In this document: one piece after another, positions 56,206 to 64,000 of the stretch
How the letters are laid out: every line of letters starts with the position of its first letter
How positions within the stretch are numbered: the first letter of the stretch is position 1
DNA from: Fuerstiella sp.
GTDB taxonomy: Bacteria; Planctomycetota; Planctomycetia; Planctomycetales; Planctomycetaceae
Reading direction: 5' to 3'
NCBI GenBank assembly: GCA_022447225.1
Contig: JAKVAZ010000006.1
Coordinates: forward strand, 62,001-126,000
DNA length: 64,000 bases
Position numbers and translations under genes: made by a program
Notes under the pieces: generated by a model
Told to the model about the DNA's origin: nothing
The model's input: the letters and a program-made list of their open reading frames with translations, nothing else
Database searches by the model: none

Positions 56206-56222
56206 AAACGATCGATCGATTC
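56206..56222 (+). repeat. 17-bp repeat, copy 1 (inverted partner at 62813-62829)
   Basis: AAACGATCGATCGATTC lies 9 bp past a stop codon; its exact reverse complement is found at 62813-62829, also just after a stop. Confidence 0.7.
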
Positions 56223-56391
56223 ATGACCAGACCGCGGAAACCAGTGACTCCGGCCGGTTCGGTTTGCTCATCCAGACGGACGGATTACACTCACGGATAC
56301 GGGTTCGGCCCGGAAGCCGGACTTCTGAAACAGGCCCCCTTGTTGAAGAATGGTCCGTATCAATGCGGACCTGTCGGAACGGATTCTTATC

Positions 56392-57561
56392 ATGGAGTCT
56401 CATCACGGCCACTCGCAGCACGTTTCAGACGGACTCGAGCGCCTCGTTCAGGACATCAATACCTTAGCACGCGGTGGTAAATCCGGTCTGAGCCATGTTG
56501 TATGCGGATCTTCTGAACTGGCCGGATTCTCACAGGAACGTGTTGAGTACTGTGGAGTTGACGTCGCAGATCTCGTCGACGGAGTACCATTCGAGGCAGT
56601 CGTGTGGCTGCTGTTAACCGGAGAGCTACCCGGTGATGAACAGCTGGCCGACGCAGCCGCAGTTATGGAAGAGTCGGCGGTCGTGGAACAGTCGGCCTGC
56701 GAAGCACTTTCCGGGCTGCCACTGCGAACGCGACCGCTGGAACTGCTGCCACTGGCCATCTCCATGCTGTCTTACTTTGATCCAATGCCGATAGACAGGA
56801 ATCCCGCAGCCACCAGGTCCCGTGTCTGGCGAATTCTTGCGCAGTTGCCGATCCTGCTTGCCTGCGGCCTGGGCGACGAATCCCCTCAGGATAGTGCGGA
56901 CACATTCGTGGCATCTCGGTCCACTCTGGCCGGCGCCATCCTGCAGCTGGTCCGGGGCCAGGATGCGGCACGCAGTCAGTCTTCCATACATTCTTCTCTG
57001 GAAGAAGATGCCATGAACGTGGTGCTGACCTGCCAGTGCCTGACAGAGCTGCGTCCAGCGTGTTTTGCGGCACGGTTCTTCGGCAGCACAGTCAGCGATG
57101 TGGCCCCCTCCGTTCGATCCGCAGCTTCACTTTATGTCGCTCAGATGAGAAACGATCCCTACGAATGGATCGGTTCTCATCTTCGATCCTTTCACTCACC
57201 GGATCACGCTGAAGCATGGCTTGCCGGCAGAAACGATCAGTTGCTGCCGTTTGGATTCACGGTTGAAGAAACAGATCCAAGGTCATCAATACTTCTGCAC
57301 ACTGCACGGCAGCTACTGGGAAGCAAAGACCGAATTCATATTGCTGCGTGTGCCCAGCGACTGGAAACGCTGATGGACCGGAGAGATCGCTACCCAACCA
57401 TGGACTGGAGTGCGTCGGTTGTGCTGACCCTGCTGGATGTAAAACCGGAAAGGATGTCACTGGCGATTGCTCTGGCCCGAACGGTCGGCTGGGCGGCTCA
57501 GGCTATCGACCAAAATGCCAGCGGTGTAACACTGATGCCACAACTTCACTATGCCCTATAA
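56392..57561 (+). CDS. Citrate synthase-like protein with degenerate active site
   Basis: About 389 residues from the ATG at 56392, with GGA 8 bp upstream; 56350 is an alternative. The citrate synthase fold is clear from YCGVDVADLVDGVPFEAV, LLLTGELPGDEQL and, later, a CFAARFFGSTVSD helix that lines up with the family's ASTF-ARV segment. Yet the catalytic pieces are gone. The HELNAST motif reads CLTELRPACF, GPLHGGA reads RNDPYEWIG, and GFGHRVYK-DPR reads LPFGFTVEETDPR, without His. It is probably not a citrate synthase by activity; perhaps a regulatory or binding relative. Single gene. Confidence 0.8.
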   Translation: MESHHGHSQHVSDGLERLVQDINTLARGGKSGLSHVVCGSSELAGFSQERVEYCGVDVADLVDGVPFEAVVWLLLTGELPGDEQLADAAAVMEESAVVEQSACEALSGLPLRTRPLELLPLAISMLSYFDPMPIDRNPAATRSRVWRILAQLPILLACGLGDESPQDSADTFVASRSTLAGAILQLVRGQDAARSQSSIHSSLEEDAMNVVLTCQCLTELRPACFAARFFGSTVSDVAPSVRSAASLYVAQMRNDPYEWIGSHLRSFHSPDHAEAWLAGRNDQLLPFGFTVEETDPRSSILLHTARQLLGSKDRIHIAACAQRLETLMDRRDRYPTMDWSASVVLTLLDVKPERMSLAIALARTVGWAAQAIDQNASGVTLMPQLHYAL

Positions 57562-57652
57562 GCCGGCACACGTTGCACGGTGAACCACCGCGCAGCACAA
57601 TGTATCCGGTTGAATACGTACCTGCCGGCCACCGCAACCCGCCACTGCTGAG

Positions 57653-58267
57653 TCAGCGAGACAGCACGTATCGTTCGTAATCCTGCTGTGTGTTGATATT
57701 CCGCAGGAACTCCAGTTCCGGATCCAGATCTCTAAGTGTTCCGGAATCGATAATTCGGGTGTTCAGCGCCCCTGGCAATGAACTCAGACGTCGCTCGCCA
57801 CGTTCAATCAACTGCCTGGCGATCTGCTGAATGCCGGTTCGATAGATACCTCCGAACGGCTGCACACAATCTGCATGCTGCACCAGCACCGCATCTGAGT
57901 CAGCCCCCGCGACCAGTAGTCGATCAATCACCTGTAAACTGACAAACGGTGTGTCACAGGATCCCAGCCAGATCTTCACAGGTTTCGGACATAATTTTTC
58001 TGTTTGTTCAAGACCGGTTAAAAGTCCGGCCAGCGGTCCGGCATTCGGCAGAGAATCACGAACAACGCTCACACCTGCCGGAAGTTCAGGAAGTCGCTGT
58101 CCTTCAGCAGCCACAACCACCGTCTGCTGAAAATGAGAATTGATGATCGAACAAATGTGAGTCAGAAACGGTCGACCTTCAACAAGCAGCAAAGCTTTGT
58201 CCGACCCCATACGCACCGAATGTCCTCCGCAAAGAACAACGGCCCCGACAGAACTGTGTGAAGACAA
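57653..58267 (-). CDS. mobA: Molybdenum cofactor guanylyltransferase
   Basis: MobA attaches GMP to molybdopterin to make the MGD cofactor. About 204 residues from a TTG at 58267, which has AAGGA 7 bp upstream; the frame is open from a GTG at 58324. It has the nucleotide-binding opening AVVLCGGHSVRMGSDKALL. RDSLPNAGPLAGLLTGLE and the metal-binding GSCDTPFV follow, then FLRNINTQQDY near the end. Related sugar-nucleotide transferases are the alternative, but the NAGPLAG and NINT pieces favour MobA. No moa or moe genes are nearby. Confidence 0.85.
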   Translation of the reverse strand: MSSHSSVGAVVLCGGHSVRMGSDKALLLVEGRPFLTHICSIINSHFQQTVVVAAEGQRLPELPAGVSVVRDSLPNAGPLAGLLTGLEQTEKLCPKPVKIWLGSCDTPFVSLQVIDRLLVAGADSDAVLVQHADCVQPFGGIYRTGIQQIARQLIERGERRLSSLPGALNTRIIDSGTLRDLDPELEFLRNINTQQDYERYVLSR

Positions 58268-58529
58268 AACCAATTCCTTATGAAAATCACTCGCATCCGG
58301 GCCGAAACGACTGATCCTGCACACGATACTGAGTCATCATCGGAACGGAAATGTCGGTAACCGGCAAACGATCCGCCGGCTGAGTCGACTCCCGCAACGA
58401 TTTTTGCAGACGGCCGTAAACATTCTATTTCGGTGACAGGCAGGACGCCCCCGCGCATTGTGTCCGAACGGGTGATATGATTCGCATCAATTCCTGTATT
58501 TTGAAGACGATCAGATCGAGTCGGCACAA

Positions 58530-58979
58530 ATGACAGATCCCGACACACAGTCCGGCAAGACGTCAGACTCGGCCCCATGGTACAGTGACGGCCTTCAATT
58601 TACCTGCTCGCAGTGTGGAGACTGCTGCACAGGCGATCCAGGGGTCGTGTGGGTTAACGAAGAGGAACTGCAGGCTATCGCCGACTATCTGGACAGACCG
58701 ATTGGAGAAATCCGTCTGTTTCACACGCGTCCTGTCCGGGGACGCGTGTCCCTCACCGAATACCAGAACGGCGATTGCACCTTTTTCGATTCCCGGGAGC
58801 GAAAATGCAAGGTGTATCCTGTGCGTCCCGGACAGTGCCGAACCTGGCCGTTCTGGAATTCGAATATTGAATCCCGTCGCAAATGGAATGAAGTCTGCGA
58901 TTCGTGTCCCGGGGCCGGCACCGGCCAGTTTTTTAGTCTCGAAGAAATCGAAGAACGTGCCCGCAGGGTCGACATCTAG
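58530..58979 (+). CDS. YkgJ-family cysteine-cluster protein
   Basis: 149 residues. The Cys cluster FTCSQCGDCCTG (CxxCxxCC) opens the domain, and CTFFDSRERKCKVYPVRPGQCRTWPFW in two blocks plus CDSCPG continue it. The family is thought to chelate zinc or iron-sulfur; no partner is known here. The start has no strong RBS but the reading frame is tight. The LRR gene follows after 87 bp on the same strand. Confidence 0.9.
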   Translation: MTDPDTQSGKTSDSAPWYSDGLQFTCSQCGDCCTGDPGVVWVNEEELQAIADYLDRPIGEIRLFHTRPVRGRVSLTEYQNGDCTFFDSRERKCKVYPVRPGQCRTWPFWNSNIESRRKWNEVCDSCPGAGTGQFFSLEEIEERARRVDI

Positions 58980-59066
58980 TTCTCTGTAAGGGGCCATTGC
59001 AGTGCTCTGACGCGACAAGAGACCCCGATATCGTTTGTGACCCTCTTCGCCTGATCGAATTCACGA

Positions 59067-60728
59067 ATGAACGCCTTATCAGGAACAACGTGGTTTGCTG
59101 CCGTACTTGTGGCAGTTACTTCCGGCCCGGCGCAGGAAGAAATACGACCTTCAGCGTTGCGTGTGGAGCACGGCGACCTCACGATTGACTTCCGTGACAA
59201 CTCAAAGTCGCCTTCCGTACTGAGCGGCATCGATGCGCTGTTCAATCAAATCCCCCCGGCCGATTACGATGCGTATGATCCGGATACACATGGAGCTTCC
59301 GCCGGACTGAATTTCGAGCACATTATCTCAGGACATCAGAATCCAAACAACAAATTCACACCGCGTCACGGACCGTACACGCTGCAGATGCTGCCGGACG
59401 GAAAATCCGTTGTACTGACACGACGCGCCGAAGACAGTCCGTGGAAGGTTGCAAGTACTCTGAAGTATACGGTCAGGAAACCGCATTACATCGATTTTGA
59501 GTTTCGATGCACGCCCCAGGATGCTTCAGCGTTTGGCCGACGAGGATATGTACTGTTCTTTTTCGCGAACTACATGAACGATGTGCAGGACATCTCGCTG
59601 CATTTTCGCGGACACAAATCACACGCCGGACCGGAAGACTGGATTACCGCAGATGCCCCCGACGAACACCCTGACTGGAATGGTGGCGGGAACTATCGGG
59701 CCCTCACTGCCGAAGCACTGGAATACGACCACGATGTACGGTTCCGACTAAATACGTGGTCGTACGACTGGCCCCGAATTGCCAAACCTTTCTACTACGG
59801 ACGTGCGGCACACGGAATGACTCTGATCCTGATGTTTGATCGTCTGCACACTGAACAGGACCAGATTCGGTTCAGTCTCTACAAGTTCAAACTGCCAAAA
59901 CATCCACGCCCTGCATGGGATTTTCAGTATATCATCAACAGGGCTGAATCCGGAAAAGAGTACGGTTTTCGGGGTCGCCTGGTCTGGAAGAAATTCGTCA
60001 GTGCCGAAGACTGCCTGGAGGAATTCGAGCAATGGGCGGCAACTCTTACCACCGGGACCCCGCGAACCCGGGAAGAACGAATCCGGCAACTCAAACGACT
60101 TGACGCTACTGTTTTCTTTCAGGGCAATCATGTCATCGAAGTCAATGCAAACCGCACCGCAGTCCGGAACAAAGATCTGCAATGTCTGTCAGATTTTGTG
60201 CACATGACGGATCTTTCACTGGAGGAAACAACAGTGGGTGACAGCGGTCTGTCTCATCTGAACTGTCTGCAGTCACTGGAATGGCTTAATCTGTATCGGA
60301 CTCAAATCGGAAATGACGGTCTGAAGCAAATCAGCAAACTCAGAAATCTCCGGCATCTGCCAGTCGGAGAAACGAAGGTCACAGATGCCGGTCTGGCTCA
60401 TTTGACCGATATGAATCAGCTTTTGCATCTGGGCCTGCGCGGTAACATGGTGACGAACGACGGCGTCAAACACCTGCGAAAACTGACTGGACTGACGGGC
60501 CTGCACCTTGGCGAAACACAGGTCACCGACGCGGGGCTGAAGTATCTGTCACAGATGACGGACCTTCAGAGTCTTTGGCTCAACAAGACAAATATTTCCG
60601 ACAGTTCCATTGCCGTTCTTGGTCTGCTGAAATCTCTGCGACAACTCAACGTCACTGACACGGATTTCACAAATGACGGAATCCGGCAACTGGACGGACT
60701 GCTGCCACAATGCCGGATTCAAAGATAG
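59067..60728 (+). CDS. Secreted leucine-rich-repeat protein with an N-terminal beta-rich domain
   Basis: 553 residues. A signal peptide (TTWFAAVLVAVTSGPAQ) leads to a beta-rich region of about 300 residues with many aromatic and His positions, which I cannot assign to a named family. From about residue 355 at least seven LRR units of about 24 residues follow. They have the planctomycete-type pattern VTDAGLAHLTDMNQLLHLGL, with T/V-D-A/D-G-L at each turn. These LRRs usually sit on extracellular surfaces and bind proteins or glycans. No enzyme motif seen. Confidence 0.82.
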   Translation: MNALSGTTWFAAVLVAVTSGPAQEEIRPSALRVEHGDLTIDFRDNSKSPSVLSGIDALFNQIPPADYDAYDPDTHGASAGLNFEHIISGHQNPNNKFTPRHGPYTLQMLPDGKSVVLTRRAEDSPWKVASTLKYTVRKPHYIDFEFRCTPQDASAFGRRGYVLFFFANYMNDVQDISLHFRGHKSHAGPEDWITADAPDEHPDWNGGGNYRALTAEALEYDHDVRFRLNTWSYDWPRIAKPFYYGRAAHGMTLILMFDRLHTEQDQIRFSLYKFKLPKHPRPAWDFQYIINRAESGKEYGFRGRLVWKKFVSAEDCLEEFEQWAATLTTGTPRTREERIRQLKRLDATVFFQGNHVIEVNANRTAVRNKDLQCLSDFVHMTDLSLEETTVGDSGLSHLNCLQSLEWLNLYRTQIGNDGLKQISKLRNLRHLPVGETKVTDAGLAHLTDMNQLLHLGLRGNMVTNDGVKHLRKLTGLTGLHLGETQVTDAGLKYLSQMTDLQSLWLNKTNISDSSIAVLGLLKSLRQLNVTDTDFTNDGIRQLDGLLPQCRIQR

Positions 60729-61055
60729 ACAGCGTTCGTTTCGCTGTTCCCGGATCGACTGCTGTGCTCACACTGGTTGTTCGGCGAACAGCGACAATGG
60801 TATCCGGTCAGCTTTCCCGCACGGGCACACAGTTTCAGCCCCGCCGATGAGGAACAGATTGTTCCTCAATGCCTCCCGTCAGCCAGACTGCTCCGGACTG
60901 GTTCCTGCTCACTTGCAGCTGAAAAGAGGTAGGCAGAATCTGCGACGGGACAACTCAACCACTCATGTATTCGTGCGCTGAATTCATCGACAGGTTTCAT
61001 CCCGATTGGATTCCGGGTATTGTCCAGCAACACCAATCAGGAAAGTGAGTTTTAC
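60729..61055. other. Intergenic region before the transporter gene
   Basis: 327 bp, including a TTG-started extension of the transporter frame from 61020. No gene or clear control element is seen. Confidence 0.4.
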
Positions 61056-62795
61056 ATGACCGACAACACAACCTCGTCAGCAACGGACATTCCCTGGCCC
61101 GGTTCAAAGGAAATGCCTCAATGGACTTCGAATGAACTGATCGATGCCCCGGTGTTCACAAAAAAGAATTGGTTCGCCCTGCTGGGCCCGGGCCTGATCC
61201 TTGGTGGTGCGGCAATCGGTGGGGGCGAATGGCTTGTCGGGCCCAAGGTCACAGCCCTGTATGGTGGTTCGCTGTTGTGGCTGGCAACGCTCAGCATTCT
61301 GGGACAGGTGATCTACAACATCGAAATCAGCCGCTATACGCTGTATACCGGTGAACCGATTTTCACCGGAAAGTTCCGAACCATGCCCGGCCCAAAATTC
61401 TGGGTTTTTGCCTATCTATTCTTCGACTTTGGATCTGTTTTTCCGTACCTGGCCGCCAACGCGGCGACACCGGTGGCAACGTTGCTTAAGGGGGGAATCG
61501 TACCGGATCCCGAACACGTCGATTCCGATTTCTGGCTGATGAAGGGACTCGGCTACCTGATTTTTATTGGAGCGCTGATTCCGCTGCTGTTTGGCGGAAA
61601 AATCTACCGTTCACTGAAGGCCGTCATGACCTTCAAACTGATCGTCGTGTTCAGCTTCCTGTTGTTTCTGGCATTCGGTTATTCGAATCGCGGAACATGG
61701 GCCGAAATTGCCGTCGGATTCGTCAAATTTGGCAGCGTTCCGGTAGAGGCCGGTGAGGATACCAACGGCAACGGCGTCCTCGACTCGGGAGAAGATTTTG
61801 ATCTCGACGGCAGACTGGATGTAATCGAACCGGTCAAATCGCGTGATGAATCAGGGAAGATCACGGATTATGAAGACGTCGACGGTGACGGTAAACGGGA
61901 TGGTGTCAATGTGGCAAACATCTTTGTGTCGGTCATCAACGGCAGAGGGATGCCTGATATTGACTTTACCATGGTCGGATTTATCGCGGCCCTCGCTGCA
62001 ATCGCGGGATCCGGGGGACTTTCCAATACTCCAACCAGTAACTATACGCGAGATCAGGGCTGGGGAATGGGACATCATGTCGGAGCCATTCCCAGCGCAA
62101 TTGGTGGTCATGATATTTCGCTGTCACACGTAGGATGTGTTTTCGAAATTTCCGAGGAGTCGATGCCGCGATGGCGGAAGTGGTACAAACACGTGTGCCG
62201 CGATCAACTGGTTGTGTGGCTTCCTGCCTGCTTTGTGGGCCTGGCACTTCCTGCGATGCTGTCCATTGATTTTTTGGATCGTGGCACACAGGCCGGCAGT
62301 AACTGGACAATGGCGGTCATGACCGCCGAGGGCGTACAGGAGACCGTCACAAATCAGTCCGGTGCCGGCCTGGGCAGCTTCTGCTGGTTTATGACTATTC
62401 TCTGCGGCTTTCTGGTACTGGCCCCGACAATGTCCACATCGGCAGACGGAATTATTCGACGCTGGGTCGACGTGTTCTGGACCAGCAGTAAACGCCTGAG
62501 GGCAATGGATGCGCGACATATCAAAGTCGTGTATTTCAAAGTTTTGCTGGGCTATGCGGTTTTCGGTTGCGTCATGCTGTCGCTCAATCCGGGAGACTTA
62601 ATTACCTACGCAACAATGTTCTTTAACATTGCCCTTGGCTTCAGTTGCTGGCACACACTGGTGATCAATGTCACGCTGCTGCCGAAGCCGCTGCGCCCCG
62701 GCTGGTTCGTTCGCACGGCCCTGTCAGTGGCAGGAGCTTACTACATGATGCTGGGAACTTTCGCTATCGCACAGACGACCGGTCTCCTGAAGTAA
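61056..62795 (+). CDS. Nramp-like membrane transporter with calcium-type loops in a soluble insert
   Basis: About 579 residues from the ATG at 61056, which has GTGAG 6 bp upstream; a TTG at 61020 is open too. At least ten hydrophobic segments resemble the Nramp/APC fold, starting LLGPGLILGGAAIGGGEWL. The usual DPGN of helix 1 reads GGGE and the MPH of helix 6 is replaced by GGLSNTP, so classical Mn/Fe binding is not expected. Between helices an insert (61750-61905) holds DTNGNGVLDSGED, DLDGRLD and DVDGDGKRDG, EF-hand/dockerin-type Ca loops. The substrate is unknown. Confidence 0.8.
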   Translation: MTDNTTSSATDIPWPGSKEMPQWTSNELIDAPVFTKKNWFALLGPGLILGGAAIGGGEWLVGPKVTALYGGSLLWLATLSILGQVIYNIEISRYTLYTGEPIFTGKFRTMPGPKFWVFAYLFFDFGSVFPYLAANAATPVATLLKGGIVPDPEHVDSDFWLMKGLGYLIFIGALIPLLFGGKIYRSLKAVMTFKLIVVFSFLLFLAFGYSNRGTWAEIAVGFVKFGSVPVEAGEDTNGNGVLDSGEDFDLDGRLDVIEPVKSRDESGKITDYEDVDGDGKRDGVNVANIFVSVINGRGMPDIDFTMVGFIAALAAIAGSGGLSNTPTSNYTRDQGWGMGHHVGAIPSAIGGHDISLSHVGCVFEISEESMPRWRKWYKHVCRDQLVVWLPACFVGLALPAMLSIDFLDRGTQAGSNWTMAVMTAEGVQETVTNQSGAGLGSFCWFMTILCGFLVLAPTMSTSADGIIRRWVDVFWTSSKRLRAMDARHIKVVYFKVLLGYAVFGCVMLSLNPGDLITYATMFFNIALGFSCWHTLVINVTLLPKPLRPGWFVRTALSVAGAYYMMLGTFAIAQTTGLLK

Positions 62796-63341
62796 CGTAT
62801 TCGCTCTCTGCAGAATCGATCGATCGTTTAACGATTGTATTTCGTGGAGCTACTGTTCCTGAGTCCCCGACAGGTTTACAACATGCCCCCGGTAATAGAG
62901 ACCACGCTTTTTGTGAGCCCATCCGGTTTGGCCGGTGGACGATGCGGCTCGCGACCGGACACATCGGATCCGATCGGCAGGCAGAAAGCTTCGTGATCTC
63001 CGGCAACCGGATCAGACGATCGCGATTTACTGCAGCACCCGGATGCTGTTACGGAACCTACTCGTTGGTTTGTCCATGTTCGAAATTTACCAACGTGCCC
63101 GTACTGCTGGCGCTGGTGTTCACAATACCTCAGAAATCTCAATTTCGAAATCACCTCAGTTCATGGATAGAGAATTAACCGTTCTCTGTCGTCAAAACCA
63201 TTCTGTTACCAAAACCACTGCAACGTCATTACTGCAACCAAGTGAAACTTTTCTCATACAGATTTCTTCTGTGGCTGTCGAGTGGCCGCACCACGATCCT
63301 GTGTAAACTCTTTCTGTACTCAATCCCTCAACGAGTTGACC
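62796..63341. other. Intergenic region before the last gene
   Basis: 546 bp. It starts with copy 2 of the 17-bp inverted repeat and a short ATCGTT-T-AACGAT palindrome; the rest has no supported gene. Confidence 0.4.
62813..62829 (-). repeat. 17-bp repeat, copy 2
   Basis: GAATCGATCGATCGTTT is the exact reverse complement of 56206-56222 and lies 18 bp past the transporter stop. Confidence 0.7.
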
Positions 63342-64000
63342 ATGCTGCCCGCAATGATAATGAGCCTGACACTGACTGCCGGTCTTTCAGCGATTCCGGC
63401 AGTTCGATCTGTACCCGATACGACTGCAGGTGAGCAGACGAGGTTTGGCGGTGTGAAATGTGAAGGCGACTATCAACATCATCTGCAGGGAGTCTGTACC
63501 AATCAACGCGATTCCATTTACTGGTCGTTCACAACAGTCCTGGTCAAAACAGATCGCAATGGCACAGTCAGGAAGAGTCTGCCGGTGGCAAATCATCACG
63601 GCGATCTTTGTTTTCATAAAGGCAAACTGTATGCCGCCGTAAATCTGGGACGATTCAATGATCCGGACGGTAACGCTGATTCATGGGTCTACGTTTACGA
63701 CGCGGACACCCTGCAGGAAACGGCAAAACACCGGACACCGGAAGTGTTCCATGGTGCCGGCGGCATTGGTGCCATGCAGGGTGAATTTTATGTCGTGGGA
63801 GGCCTCCCGGACGGGGTTGAGCAAAATTACGTCTACCGGTATGACTCACAGTTTCACTTTAAACGGAAACACGTCATCAGGAGTGGCTGGACAGAACTGG
63901 GAATACAGACGGCCACATTTCACCACGGCAGCTGGTGGTTTGGCTGCTACGGCACACCGAAAATCCTGTTGAAAACCGATTCCGGTTTCCGGATGCAGGG
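63342..64000 (+). CDS. Secreted beta-propeller-like protein, 5' part
   Basis: The frame is open from the ATG at 63342 to the end of the window (219 codons and two bases), so the gene continues outside. A hydrophobic leader (MLPAMIMSLTLTAGLSA) suggests export. Repeating strand pairs follow: HHLQGVCTNQRDSIYWSFTT, HGDLCFHKGKLYAAVNLG, ADSWVYVYDADTL, GAMQGEFYVVGGLP and NYVYRYDS. These read like blades of a beta-propeller of the sort seen in planctomycete secreted proteins. No catalytic motif is visible in the part present. The call is by pattern only. Confidence 0.75.
   Translation, partial: MLPAMIMSLTLTAGLSAIPAVRSVPDTTAGEQTRFGGVKCEGDYQHHLQGVCTNQRDSIYWSFTTVLVKTDRNGTVRKSLPVANHHGDLCFHKGKLYAAVNLGRFNDPDGNADSWVYVYDADTLQETAKHRTPEVFHGAGGIGAMQGEFYVVGGLPDGVEQNYVYRYDSQFHFKRKHVIRSGWTELGIQTATFHHGSWWFGCYGTPKILLKTDSGFRMQ

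Noticed and set aside
1-64000. CRISPR arrays, tRNA/rRNA genes, insertion sequences, phage or defence islands
   Set aside because: No regularly spaced repeats, cloverleaf-like GTTCRANNC with acceptor pairing, transposase motifs or defence-type nucleases were seen in any frame.

Overview
The window reads as chromosomal DNA of a planctomycete (Planctomycetaceae-like). The basis is the set of lineage-typical secreted families: DUF1549/DUF1553 cytochrome-type proteins paired with Tat-exported DUF1501 proteins (two loci), three stand-alone DUF1080 proteins plus a fourth fused copy, a planctomycete-type leucine-rich-repeat protein, a membrane-anchored Ser/Thr kinase, and a GyrA with phylum-like active-site wording. 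The lineage call is inference from gene content; there is no rRNA in the window. Both strands are used, genes sit in short operons, and there is no sign of a phage, insertion sequence, CRISPR array or tRNA.

Layout. 2-2271: lipid A genes (end of lpxC, lpxA, and a Gfo/Idh/MocA oxidoreductase overlapping lpxA). 2618-10291: lspA, a Ser/Thr kinase, aroH-type chorismate mutase, a parvulin-like foldase on the minus strand, and gyrA. 10552-17056 (mostly minus): a DUF1080 protein, the Fe-S group mrp-sufE-sufS, a small unknown protein, and glmS. 17524-21446: an alpha/beta-hydrolase-like protein without its serine, a class I amidotransferase-like protein without its cysteine, and an HU protein followed by a structured intergenic region ending in a clear intrinsic terminator. 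21920-28572: a surface/secreted locus (DUF1553 and PPC-domain proteins, and a divergent DUF1501). 28785-40150: a run of catabolic-looking genes (MlrC-type metallopeptidase, HAD phosphatase, sugar isomerase-like TIM barrel, PfpI/DJ-1 protein, metallophosphoesterase, DUF1080, LctP-type permease, creatininase family).

40707-46745: a three-part protease/DUF1080/SirB1-like fusion, a DUF4149 membrane protein, upp, an ArsC/Spx-family protein, rimI and another DUF1080. 46851-50859: a second DUF1553-DUF1501 pair. 51314-58979: nrdR and comEC, a pterin carbinolamine dehydratase, a LarA-like protein, a citrate-synthase-like protein that has lost its catalytic motifs, mobA and a YkgJ-type cysteine-cluster protein. 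59067-64000: a secreted LRR protein, an Nramp-like transporter carrying DxDxDG calcium-type loops in a soluble insert, and a beta-propeller-like secreted protein running off the end.

I did not find a clear new defence or mobile system. The most noteworthy items are the three-domain protease fusion, the transporter with calcium-type loops, several proteins whose catalytic residues are replaced (citrate synthase, C26 amidotransferase, alpha/beta hydrolase, Mrp), the lpxA-coupled oxidoreductase that could redirect lipid A chemistry, and a structured RNA candidate downstream of the HU gene. All functional calls come from reading motifs; no database search was run.
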